From Jatrophihabitans_A sp035248685 (GTDB lineage Bacteria; Actinomycetota; Actinomycetes; Mycobacteriales; Jatrophihabitantaceae), in contig DATFHF010000081.1 in NCBI GenBank assembly GCA_035248685.1, positions 73,071-137,070 on the forward strand: DNA of 64,000 bases, read 5' to 3'. The notes under the pieces were generated by a model that was not told where the DNA came from, ran no database searches, and saw only the letters and a list, made by a program, of their open reading frames with translations. Position 1 is the stretch's first letter. Each line of letters starts with the position of its first letter. Both the position numbers and the translations under genes were made by a program. Positions 27,482 to 37,194 of the stretch are shown one piece after another.

Positions 27482-28398
27482 TGACCACGATGCAGTCAGT
27501 CAAAACCGAACAGCAGCGTGACCGGTTCTACCGGATCGTCCCGCACCTGCTCGCCGAGTACCCGAATGTCGCCCTGGTGCTGGCCCAGATCGGAGTGGGC
27601 TATCTCGATCCGGTCAGCTCCGCGCCGGTTCGCGAGCGGATCATCAACGTCGGCATTCGCGAACAGCTGATGGTCGGGGTGGCCGGCGGGCTGGCGCTGA
27701 CCGGGATGCGGCCGATCGTGCACACCTTCGCGCCGTTCCTGCTCGAGCGGCCGTTCGAACAGGTCAAGCTCGACCTCGGCCACCAGGACAGCGCGGCGGT
27801 GCTGGTGTCGGCAGGTGGCTCCTACGACGGGCCGGGCAGCGGGGAAACCCATTTCGGTCACCGGGATGTGGCGCTGCTGGACACCCTGCACGGCTGGACG
27901 GTGCACGTGCCTGGCCATCCGGACGAGGCGGAAACCCTGCTGCGGCATGCAATCGCCGGCGACGGCCGGGTCTACCTGCGGCTCGACCAGGCTTCGAACA
28001 GCGCCGCTCGAGACGTTTCCGACGGCCGGATGCGGGTGTTACGCCGCGGCCGGCGGGCCAGCGTGATAGCGGTCGGACCGCTGGCCGACCGGGTGCTGGC
28101 CGCCACCGCTGACCTGGATGTGACCGTGTTGTACGCGGCCACCGTGCGTCCCTTCGATGCCGATACGCTGCGAGCCACCCTGGCCGAGCCGGATGTGCTG
28201 GTGGTCGAGCCGTACCTTCGGGGCACCTCGGTCGGCGAGGTGTCCCGGGCGCTGGCCGACCTCCGGCATCGGGTGCTCGGGCTGGGCGTCGGTCGACAGG
28301 AACTGCGCAAGTACGGCACCGCGGAGGAGCACGATGCGCTGCACGGGCTGGACATCGCCGGGCTGCGGACGGCCATCAGCCGGTTCGTCGAGAACTAA
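27481..28398 (+). CDS. Transketolase, C-terminal (pyrimidine-binding) subunit
   Basis: A 305-residue protein covering the Pyr and C-terminal domains: RIINVGIREQLMVGVAGGLALTGMRPIVHTFAPFLLERPFEQVKLD contains the catalytic Glu that activates thiamine diphosphate. It is followed by GGSYDGPGSGETHFGHRDVALL and the C-terminal VTVLYAATVRPFDADTLRA. It overlaps the N-terminal subunit by one base, so the subunits should be made in equal amounts. It ends 2 bases before the convergent channel-like gene. Confidence 0.9.
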   Translation: MTTMQSVKTEQQRDRFYRIVPHLLAEYPNVALVLAQIGVGYLDPVSSAPVRERIINVGIREQLMVGVAGGLALTGMRPIVHTFAPFLLERPFEQVKLDLGHQDSAAVLVSAGGSYDGPGSGETHFGHRDVALLDTLHGWTVHVPGHPDEAETLLRHAIAGDGRVYLRLDQASNSAARDVSDGRMRVLRRGRRASVIAVGPLADRVLAATADLDVTVLYAATVRPFDADTLRATLAEPDVLVVEPYLRGTSVGEVSRALADLRHRVLGLGVGRQELRKYGTAEEHDALHGLDIAGLRTAISRFVEN

Positions 28399-28399
28399 G

Positions 28400-29527
28400 T
28401 CAGGTTTCCTGCCGGAACGGCTGGGTCGGCTGGGCGCCCTCGACATCGTCCGGCCGCCGGTTACGCGCCCGCACCCGCGGCAACCGGGGTAGGTCGCCGT
28501 CCCGCGGTCCGGTCCAGTCCAGTGGCGGTGCCTGCACCAGCCTGGCGATCTGGTAAGCCTGCGGCTCCCAGTTGACCCGCCAACCCTGAAAGTGCCGGTA
28601 GGCGTTGGCCGGATCGGTCTCAGCCGGAAACCCGATAGCATCCAGGCTCTGCCAGGCGTCGAGAAACTCGGAGTAGGAGACGCTGATCGGGTTGGTCGGC
28701 AGCGGGTCCTCCACCACCGGCAGCCCGAGCGCCCGGCTGATCGCCGCCAGCGCGGACGAGCCACCGGTGATCACCAGCCGGGCCGATGCCGAGGCCTCGC
28801 TCGGAGTACGGGCCAGTTCGATCGCCGCGGCGTCCATCACCGCCATCATGCTGGTGATCCAGCTCCGCCGGGCATCCGGCGAGCGGAAGTGGACCAGGAT
28901 CGGGTAGGAGCTGTGGCTCTCGGCGATATCGGCGGTCAACCTTTCCCAGTCCTGGTAGAGCGTTCCCAGCTCCGAGCGCAGGCCGGCCCACTGGTAGCGC
29001 AGCAGGATCTCCGGTCCCCAGCTGAGGTTGCCGCCGCGGCCGGCCAGCAGGCTGACCTCGGTTTCCCGCCGGTTGAACGCCCCGTACAGCGTCGGCAGGT
29101 AGCTGATCAACAGCGCGATCAACAGCGGTCCACTGCCGGCCGAGACGAAGGCCAGCACGGTCGGCACGCCACCGGCCGGAACCGAGAATCCCAAGGTGAA
29201 CAGGCTGGATCCGGCCTCGCGCAGGGCAGCCGCGGCACGCAGATGGCCCAGGCCGTAGAACATCAGCCCGTAGCCCAACCAAAACATCATCAGCCAGAAC
29301 GGGACGAGCGAGACCATCACCACCGAGGCCACCGGCGCGAGCAGCGCGTCCCGGGCCTGGTAGGGCAGCTTGCGGGCCAGCGCATCCACCGGCGCGCGCA
29401 CCAGCGAAATCCAGCCGGAGTAGAGGATCGCCCGCCGGGTCGGCCGGGCCACTACCAGGGTCAGCAGCGCCACCCGCCAGACCGCGATCACCAGCCAGGC
29501 CCCGGCGACCCAGGCGATAACGTCCAC
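28400..29527 (-). CDS. Channel-like membrane protein with pore-loop pattern
   Basis: A 375-residue protein. The N-terminal half has about four hydrophobic spans. Between the last two lies AGSSLFTLGFSVPAGG, which has the place and shape of a pore helix and filter (compare TxGYGD of two-TM potassium channels), followed by a span (GPLLIALLISYLPTLYGAFNRRE). The C-terminal ~200 residues are soluble, with a helical bundle around YQDWERLTADIAESHSSYPILVHF. The filter is not canonical, so ion selectivity is uncertain. Start GTG 29527 is 6 bases after a TAGTCT box; an upstream GTG at 29533 would touch the box. Confidence 0.6.
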   Translation of the reverse strand: MDVIAWVAGAWLVIAVWRVALLTLVVARPTRRAILYSGWISLVRAPVDALARKLPYQARDALLAPVASVVMVSLVPFWLMMFWLGYGLMFYGLGHLRAAAALREAGSSLFTLGFSVPAGGVPTVLAFVSAGSGPLLIALLISYLPTLYGAFNRRETEVSLLAGRGGNLSWGPEILLRYQWAGLRSELGTLYQDWERLTADIAESHSSYPILVHFRSPDARRSWITSMMAVMDAAAIELARTPSEASASARLVITGGSSALAAISRALGLPVVEDPLPTNPISVSYSEFLDAWQSLDAIGFPAETDPANAYRHFQGWRVNWEPQAYQIARLVQAPPLDWTGPRDGDLPRLPRVRARNRRPDDVEGAQPTQPFRQET

Positions 29528-29533
29528 CAGCAC

Positions 29534-29539
29534 AGACTA
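29534..29539 (-). promoter_or_regulatory. Leaderless -10 box (TAGTCT) for the channel-like gene
   Basis: On the minus strand TAGTCT is followed by 6 bases and then GTG 29527. This geometry argues against the GTG at 29533 that directly abuts the box. Confidence 0.45.
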
Positions 29540-29564
29540 AGGACAGCGGCCCGGGTGATCGGGG

Positions 29565-31091
29565 TCAGGCCGGGATTTCTTCGCCGCCCTCGGGTGATTC
29601 GCTCGGGTTTTGGACGGCGTGGATGGCCCGTTCGGCGTGCGGTGTGAGCCGCAGGATGTGCTGGTAGCCGAACAGGGTCGGCCGGGCCCGAACCAGCGCG
29701 CCGTCCACTCGCCGTATCCAGCGCAGCGCCCGGGACGGGCTGGGGTCGGTTATGACTCCGAGCGGCAGGCCGGTGGCGACCTCGTCCAGGATGTCGAAGC
29801 CGGCTGCCCGGACGGTGCGCCGCAGCGTCGAACGGGTGAAGAACCGCAAGTGGGTGTTGTCGAGGATCCCTCGACGGTCATAGCCGAAAGTGCCGGTGGC
29901 AACCCGAATGCGTGGATACCAGTGGCCGAAATTCGGCACCGACAGCAGCACCTGCCCGCCGGGCCGCAGCACCTGCCGCAGCTGGCGCAATAGCGCGCTG
30001 GGATGGGACAGGTGCTCGATGATGTCGCCGGCCACCACCACGTCGAACCGGTTCCCGATCCCCGGCGGCAGGCCGCGTTCCAGATCGGCGACCAGGAATC
30101 GGTCGGTGCGTTCACGCACCCCGGGCAGCTCGAGCTGGTCCACTCCGGTCACGTGGTGCCCGGCAGCCCGAGCCCGTTCCGCGAACAGGCCGCCCGAGCA
30201 GCCGACGTCCAGGATCTTCGACGGCGGCATCGCGGCCAGCATGTCCAGCATCGCGGCGTGCGAGGAGCCATCGCCCTCCTTGAACTCGTACTCCTGCTCC
30301 GGGGTGACCCAATCGTGGGTACCGAAGCCCTTGGTAGCAAGCTTGAACTGCACCACATCGCGGACCACGTCTCGGGCGTAGCGCAGGCCGTTGACGTAGC
30401 AGATCTCGTCGCCGTAGTAGGTAGGAATCGGGATCTCGACGATCCGGCCGCCGTGCCGCACCAGCTGGGCGATGATCTGGGTGTCGAAGTCGAAGCCGTC
30501 GCTGTTGGCCTCGAACGGTAGCTGCGCGAGCACGTGCGTGTCGTAGGCCCGGTAGCCGGAGTGGAACTCGGTCAGCTGGGTGCCGAGCACCCGATTCTCG
30601 AATCGGGTCAGGATCCGGTTGCCCAGTCGCTTGTACAGCGGCATCCCGCCGGCCTTGGCCGCGCCCCGGTGCATCATCCGGGAGCCGAACACCGCGGCCG
30701 GACGGTCGTGCTCGAACGGCGCCACCATGTCCGGCAACCGTTCGGGGGCGTACTGACCGTCGCCGTGCAGCAGCACCACCACGTCCAGGCCGTGCTCGAT
30801 GGCCAGTCGGTAGGCGGCCTTCTGGTTGCCGCCGTAACCCAGGTTCTTGGTATGCCGGACGATGGTGGTCTTGATGGACTCGGCCCGCGCGCCCCACCGG
30901 CGGGCGTGGTCGAAGGTCTCGTCGTGGCTGGCGTCGTCGGAGATGATGATCTCGGCGATCCGGGGCAGGAGTTCGGCCGGTATCCGATCCAACGTGGCCG
31001 CCAGCGTGGACGCGGCGTTGTAGGCGACCACCACGATGCCGATCCGCGGCGGCGAGTCCGATCGTGCGGCTGGTCCTGATCCGTCCGCCAC
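29565..31091 (-). CDS. Fusion of GT2 glycosyltransferase and SAM-dependent methyltransferase
   Basis: A 508-residue two-domain protein. The N-terminal ~250 residues are a family-2 glycosyltransferase: IGIVVVAYNAASTL, IIISDDASHDETF, VVVLLHGDGQYAPERL (the Asp-x-Asp-like metal site), FHSGYRAY. Residues ~290-450 are a class I methyltransferase with KILDVGCSGGLFAERA, VVAGDIIEHLSHPSALLRQLRQVLRPGGQVLLSVPNFGHW. The fusion suggests a nucleotide sugar is transferred to a lipid or polymer and the product, or another intermediate, is methylated. GTG 31091 is chosen because a full GGAGGTGA lies 5 bases upstream; the frame is open further. Divergent from a membrane GT-C-like gene. Confidence 0.88.
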   Translation of the reverse strand: MADGSGPAARSDSPPRIGIVVVAYNAASTLAATLDRIPAELLPRIAEIIISDDASHDETFDHARRWGARAESIKTTIVRHTKNLGYGGNQKAAYRLAIEHGLDVVVLLHGDGQYAPERLPDMVAPFEHDRPAAVFGSRMMHRGAAKAGGMPLYKRLGNRILTRFENRVLGTQLTEFHSGYRAYDTHVLAQLPFEANSDGFDFDTQIIAQLVRHGGRIVEIPIPTYYGDEICYVNGLRYARDVVRDVVQFKLATKGFGTHDWVTPEQEYEFKEGDGSSHAAMLDMLAAMPPSKILDVGCSGGLFAERARAAGHHVTGVDQLELPGVRERTDRFLVADLERGLPPGIGNRFDVVVAGDIIEHLSHPSALLRQLRQVLRPGGQVLLSVPNFGHWYPRIRVATGTFGYDRRGILDNTHLRFFTRSTLRRTVRAAGFDILDEVATGLPLGVITDPSPSRALRWIRRVDGALVRARPTLFGYQHILRLTPHAERAIHAVQNPSESPEGGEEIPA

Positions 31092-31096
31092 GTTGC

Positions 31097-31104
31097 TCAC
31101 CTCC
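31097..31104 (-). promoter_or_regulatory. Consensus Shine-Dalgarno (GGAGGTGA) fixing the GT2-methyltransferase start
   Basis: Read on the minus strand, GGAGGTGA is fully complementary to the 3' end of 16S rRNA and lies 5 bases before GTG 31091. It selects this start over ATG 31145 and GTG 31178. Confidence 0.75.
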
Positions 31105-31166
31105 GGTCGTCCTAGATCGCCCGGCGCGCGGCCGGTCACTGCCATCACGCTAGCCGAGGGCTGTTC

Positions 31167-31172
31167 TAAGCT
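31167..31172 (+). promoter_or_regulatory. Leaderless -10 box (TAAGCT) for the GT-C-like gene
   Basis: TAAGCT is followed by 6 bases and GTG 31179. The box lies in the short divergent gap shared with the GT2-methyltransferase gene. Confidence 0.5.
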
Positions 31173-31178
31173 CGGCAC

Positions 31179-32534
31179 GTGCCAGTCACCCGCGTGCTCA
31201 TGCTCGCCGGGATAAGGCGATTCGGTCCGGGGATCGCCGCGGTGCTGGCCTGGTCGCTGATCGGGCTGGGCAACGCGGTCCGGTACGGGGTGTACACGCC
31301 GCTGGCCATCGTCCTCGTAAGCGCCGGCATGCTCGCGCTGACCGCCGCGGTGGTCGGGCTGCGAGCCCGTCCTCGGCCCCGGCTCGGCCGGTTCGGGCTG
31401 CTGGTGGCCAGCCTGGTCGCGCTCTGCTCGACCGTGCTGTCGCCGGCCGAACGCTACGCCCGGGGCAGCGCCGAGACCTGGTCACATGGCCTGCTGATCG
31501 CCGCCGCGATCGGACTGCTGGTGCTGGCGGTGCTGCCGCTGAAGCTGCGTTGGCTGCAATACATAGTGCTCGGGCTGGTGGGGTTGGCCGGGGTGGCCGG
31601 CATCCGAGCCACCCCGCATCCGACCATCGACGACTGGCACATCCTGCAGGGCTCGGCGCACGCGCTGCTGCACGGGCACAACATTTACGGCCACGCCTGG
31701 CCGGGGTCGGACGGTCACCTGCTGCCGTACCTGCCGGGTTCGGCGGTGCTGCTGGCACCGTTCTACCTGGTGCTATCCGACGTCCGGTACGGCCTGCTGC
31801 TGGCGATGCTGGTGGCCGCGGTCCTGGTCGGGCAGCTCTCCCGCGGTCGGCATCGGCGGCAGCTGCTGGTGTTGTCCGGCCTGATCCTGTTGCAGCCTTG
31901 GGTGCTCTACCTGGTCGAACAGTCCTGGCCGGAGCCGCTGCTGCTCGCGCTGGTCGCCGGCATGGTCTGGGCCGGCCTGCGCGGTCGGGGAGTGCTGGCG
32001 GTGCTGTGCTTTGCGGCGGCGCTGGCCACCAAGCAGCACGCGGTGATCATGGTGCCGTTGGCGGTGCTGTGGCCGGCGTTCGGGCTGCGCCGCACGATCT
32101 ATTCGGTGCTGGCCGCCGGCGTTTTCACCGCCGGTTGGGTGCTGGCCGACCCGCACCGGTTCGTGCAGGGCGCGATCAGCTACAACCTGCGGTTGCCACC
32201 CCGGCATGACTCGCTGTCGCTGTTCACCACCGCGATCCGGTCCGGGCACACCCCATCGTTCGCGGTGGTTCCGGTGCTGATGCTGGTCGCGTTGCTGCTC
32301 GCATGGTGGCTTTTGCCGCGGACCGCGACCGGGTTCATCCTCGGCTCGGCCTGGCTGCTCGGTGTTTTCAACCTGCTGAACAAGCAATCCTTCTTCAACG
32401 AATGGTCTTTCGTGATCGGACTGATCGTGATCGGGCTGGCCAGCATGGCGGTCGAGCAGCGGCCACTAGCCGAGCCGGCGCTGGTGGCTCGGCTGGCCGA
32501 CCGGTTCGACAATCTTCAGCGACCGGCGGCGTAG
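31179..32534 (+). CDS. Polytopic membrane protein, GT-C/mannosyltransferase-like
   Basis: A 451-residue protein with 10 or more hydrophobic spans. An external loop reads HPTIDDWHILQGSAHALLHGHNIY and then LLPYLPGSAVLLAPFYLV, and a later segment LATKQHAVIMVPLAVLWPAF. Acidic residues in the first loop (TIDDW) and this spacing resemble GT-C transferases using polyprenyl-phosphate sugars (DUF2029/GT87-like). The divergent GT2-methyltransferase neighbour supports a cell-envelope glycan role. The stop overlaps the end of the convergent gamma-glutamyltransferase gene by 19 bases. Function is inferred from topology and context. Confidence 0.7.
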   Translation: MPVTRVLMLAGIRRFGPGIAAVLAWSLIGLGNAVRYGVYTPLAIVLVSAGMLALTAAVVGLRARPRPRLGRFGLLVASLVALCSTVLSPAERYARGSAETWSHGLLIAAAIGLLVLAVLPLKLRWLQYIVLGLVGLAGVAGIRATPHPTIDDWHILQGSAHALLHGHNIYGHAWPGSDGHLLPYLPGSAVLLAPFYLVLSDVRYGLLLAMLVAAVLVGQLSRGRHRRQLLVLSGLILLQPWVLYLVEQSWPEPLLLALVAGMVWAGLRGRGVLAVLCFAAALATKQHAVIMVPLAVLWPAFGLRRTIYSVLAAGVFTAGWVLADPHRFVQGAISYNLRLPPRHDSLSLFTTAIRSGHTPSFAVVPVLMLVALLLAWWLLPRTATGFILGSAWLLGVFNLLNKQSFFNEWSFVIGLIVIGLASMAVEQRPLAEPALVARLADRFDNLQRPAA

Positions 32535-34303
32535 CCGTAACCGCCGCGCGGATTGGCCGCCGCACGCAGAAAACCGGTGGCCGGATCGATGCCGGCCGCG
32601 CTGAGCCGACCGAGCGTCCAGCCGCCGGCGACGGTAATCCGGTGCCCACGTCGGCGCAGTTCGGCGAGCACCTCCGCCGGTATCCGAGCCTCGCACAGCA
32701 GGCCGGCGGGCTCGGCCAGCCGCGGCCAGAACGAGCTCGGAAAGTGCGTGCTATGCAGCATCGGCGCGTCGATAGCCTGCTGCAAGCTCAGCCCGAAGTG
32801 CACGTGCGCCAGGAAGAACAGCAACGACCACTGGTCCTGCTGGTCGCCGCCCGGCGTGCCGAAGGCCAGGTAGGGACGGCCGTCCCGCAAGGCCAGGGAC
32901 GGGCTGAGCGTGGTGCGCGGCCTGATTCGCGGGCGCAGTGACGAGGCGAAGCCCGGTTGCAGCCAGGCCATCTGGGCCCGGCTGCCCAGCGCGAAGCCCA
33001 GTCCGGCGATGGTCGGTGAGCTTTGCAGCCAGCCGCCGCTCGGGGTGGCCGAGATGTGCATGCCGAACCGGTCCACCACGTCCAGATGGCAGGTGTCACC
33101 TCGGGTATCGCCCAACGCGTCAACCGTCGGCTCGCCGGCACCCGGATCTGCTTGTGCTGCCTGGGGAAACTCCGGCAGCGCAGGTTGCCGGCCGGCCGGC
33201 GCTCCGGGCCGCAACTCGGTGGAGGCGGTCGAGGAGATCAGGGCCCGCCGGTCGGCCGCATACCCGGCCGACAGCAGGTCGGCCATCGGCACGTCCACCG
33301 CATCGGGGTCGCCGTACCAGGCCTCCCGGTCGGCGAAGGCGAGCTTGACCGCCTCGACGACGGTATGGATGTAGTCGGCCGACAGGTGGCCGGCCGCGGT
33401 CAGGTCGAAGCCGGCCAGCAGCGCCAGTTGTTGCAGGAACACCGGCCCCTGACCCCACGGCCCGGTCTTGCACACGGTGTAGCCGCCGTAGTCCAGCGTC
33501 ACCGGATCCTCCACCGGGCACTCCCAGGACGCCAGGTCGTGGCCGGTCAGCACCCCGGCATGCGGTTCGCCCGAGCTGTCCCGGACCGCGTGCCTGCAGT
33601 GCGCCTCGATCGTCTCGGCGACGAAGCCGGTGTAGAACTGCTGCCGAGCGGCCTCGATCTCGCCATCCCGGCCAACGCCCGGCGCCTCACTGCGCTCGAG
33701 CAGGGTGCGCCAGGTCGTGGCCAACTCCGGGTTGCGGATCCGCGAGCCCGGTTCGGGTGCGACGCCACCGACCAACCAAGTCTCGGCCGAGTGCGGCCAG
33801 TCCCGGACGAAGGTGCCGGCCACCGCCTCGATGGTCGCCGCCATCGCCGGCAGCACCGGAAAGCCGGTCTCGGCATAGTGGATCGCCGGCTCCAGCACGT
33901 CCCGCAGCCGCCAACTGCCCCAGCGTTGCAGCAACAGCAGCCATGCCCCGAACGCGCCCGGCACGGTGGCGGCCAGCAATCCGGTGCCGGGCACCAGGTG
34001 CAGTCCCTCGTCCCGGTAGTGCTCGATGGTCGCGCCGGCCGGCGTCACGCCCTGCCCGGCGATCACTCGCACCGCCTGCTCGGTGGGATCCCACAGCAGG
34101 ATCGGCACCTCGCCGCCAGGGCCGTTGAGGTGCGGTTCGACTACCTGAAGCACGAAGCCGGTGGCCACCGCGGCGTCGGTGGCGTTGCCACCCCGTTCCA
34201 GCACGCTCATGCCGACCGCGGTGGCCAGCCAGTGTGTGCTGGCCACCATGCCGAAGTCGCCGCGCAGGTCGGGCCGGGTGGTGAAGGCAGGGGTGGTCGG
34301 CAC
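32516..34303 (-). CDS. Gamma-glutamyltransferase family (Ntn hydrolase) protein
   Basis: A 595-residue protein. It has MVASTHWLATAVGMSVLERGGNATDAAVATGFVLQVVEPHLNGPGGEVPIL at the N-terminus, typical of GGT, and the autoprocessing site in RGDTCHLDVVDRFG, where the Thr would become the nucleophile of the small subunit. It lacks a signal peptide, so it is probably cytoplasmic. Relatives act on glutathione-like or other gamma-glutamyl amides; actinomycetes use mycothiol, so the substrate is uncertain. GTG 34303 is fixed by a TAGGGT box 7 bases upstream. Convergent with the GT-C-like gene. Confidence 0.9.
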   Translation of the reverse strand: MPTTPAFTTRPDLRGDFGMVASTHWLATAVGMSVLERGGNATDAAVATGFVLQVVEPHLNGPGGEVPILLWDPTEQAVRVIAGQGVTPAGATIEHYRDEGLHLVPGTGLLAATVPGAFGAWLLLLQRWGSWRLRDVLEPAIHYAETGFPVLPAMAATIEAVAGTFVRDWPHSAETWLVGGVAPEPGSRIRNPELATTWRTLLERSEAPGVGRDGEIEAARQQFYTGFVAETIEAHCRHAVRDSSGEPHAGVLTGHDLASWECPVEDPVTLDYGGYTVCKTGPWGQGPVFLQQLALLAGFDLTAAGHLSADYIHTVVEAVKLAFADREAWYGDPDAVDVPMADLLSAGYAADRRALISSTASTELRPGAPAGRQPALPEFPQAAQADPGAGEPTVDALGDTRGDTCHLDVVDRFGMHISATPSGGWLQSSPTIAGLGFALGSRAQMAWLQPGFASSLRPRIRPRTTLSPSLALRDGRPYLAFGTPGGDQQDQWSLLFFLAHVHFGLSLQQAIDAPMLHSTHFPSSFWPRLAEPAGLLCEARIPAEVLAELRRRGHRITVAGGWTLGRLSAAGIDPATGFLRAAANPRGGYGYAAGR

Positions 34304-34310
34304 GTCCTCG

Positions 34311-34316
34311 ACCCTA
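34311..34316 (-). promoter_or_regulatory. Leaderless -10 box (TAGGGT) for the GGT gene
   Basis: On the minus strand TAGGGT is followed by 7 bases and GTG 34303. Confidence 0.5.
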
Positions 34317-34423
34317 GGTGATCGCAGCGGCGTAGCTGGAATGCCCAGTCGGCCTTCGGTGTCTTCCCTGCGCACCCGGGCAGGGCTACCGTCGTGCGAT
34401 CACGACGCCCGAGGGGGTATGCG

Positions 34424-34889
34424 ATGCGGAAGAATTTCGTCCTGCCATTGGTGTGTGGATTGATCGTCGCCGGCAGCCTGATGCTCGTTTCCTCGAGCTC
34501 GGGTGCGGCCACCGCCAACGTCGACCTCAGCATCACCGGCGGCACGGTGACCGGCTATACCGTGGCGCAAGCCGGCCAGGAACTGCCGGTGTCCTTCACC
34601 ATGCGCAACCACAGTACGACGACCGCGGTGAGCGTCGACTTCACCTTCACGCTCAGCAATGCCACCGCGGATGGGACGGACTACGTCTGTAACACATCAA
34701 GCCATGCCCTCATCAATCCGGATACCCCGGCGTGCGAACCCGGCTTTCTCGGCGCGGGCAAGACCGTCGGCGCCGCCATCCTGGTGACTCCGACCATTTC
34801 CAGTGGCACGGTGCGGGTCAAGGCGTGCGCGAACGATGAGAGCAACAATCCCGATCCGGTGCCGAGCAACAACTGCAAGACGGTGAGCA

Positions 34890-34903
<14 letters not shown>
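34424..34903 (+). CDS. Small secreted protein with beta-sandwich-like repeat
   Basis: A 159-residue protein with a signal peptide: RKN, core VLPLVCGLIVAGSLMLVSSSS, and a likely cut near SGAATA. The mature part (ANVDLSITGGTVTGYTVAQAGQELPVSFTMRN, later ISSGTVRVKACANDES) resembles a CARDB/DUF11-like immunoglobulin fold. It contains four cysteines in the second half, probably disulfide-bonded. ATG 34424 is preceded by a strong GAGGGGG. Function is unknown; binding in the cell wall or outside is plausible. Its 3' end overlaps the tail of the frameshifted prolyl oligopeptidase by 14 bases. Confidence 0.75.
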
Positions 34904-36978
<2,075 letters not shown>

Positions 36979-36984
36979 GGTCAT

Positions 36985-36990
36985 ACGCTA
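36985..36990 (-). promoter_or_regulatory. Leaderless -10 box (TAGCGT) for prolyl oligopeptidase
   Basis: TAGCGT on the minus strand is followed by 6 bases and then ATG 36978; the ATG at 36984 directly abuts the box and so is less likely. Confidence 0.5.
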
Positions 36991-37044
36991 GGCGGTCAGG
37001 CAAGTGGTGGTGTTCAGCCAGACCAACGAGCGCTGCCCAAGAGA

Positions 37045-37086
37045 GTGGAAGGTTTTGCAGCCTACGGCGTCAGATTCCTCCATTTG
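37045..37086. repeat. 42-bp imperfect direct repeat, copy 1 (left of the GH13 module)
   Basis: Ungapped alignment with 40478-40519 gives 33 of 42 identical bases, including an unbroken TCAGATTCCTCCA. It lies in the 200-base gap before the glucosidase gene; the rest of that gap shows no gene. The function is unknown. Confidence 0.55.
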
Positions 37087-37182
37087 CTGGGTGGGTGGTC
37101 CAGGCGGGGCTGAGGGCAAGAGCGCGCCGGCCTGCGTGCCATACCAACGGTTCTAGCACGGCCATGCTGAGATCTCCGCGCG

Positions 37183-37188
37183 TAGAGT
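37183..37188 (+). promoter_or_regulatory. Leaderless -10 box (TAGAGT) for the GH13 gene
   Basis: TAGAGT is followed by 6 bases and ATG 37195, with no Shine-Dalgarno sequence. Confidence 0.55.
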
Positions 37189-37194
37189 CGGCGC

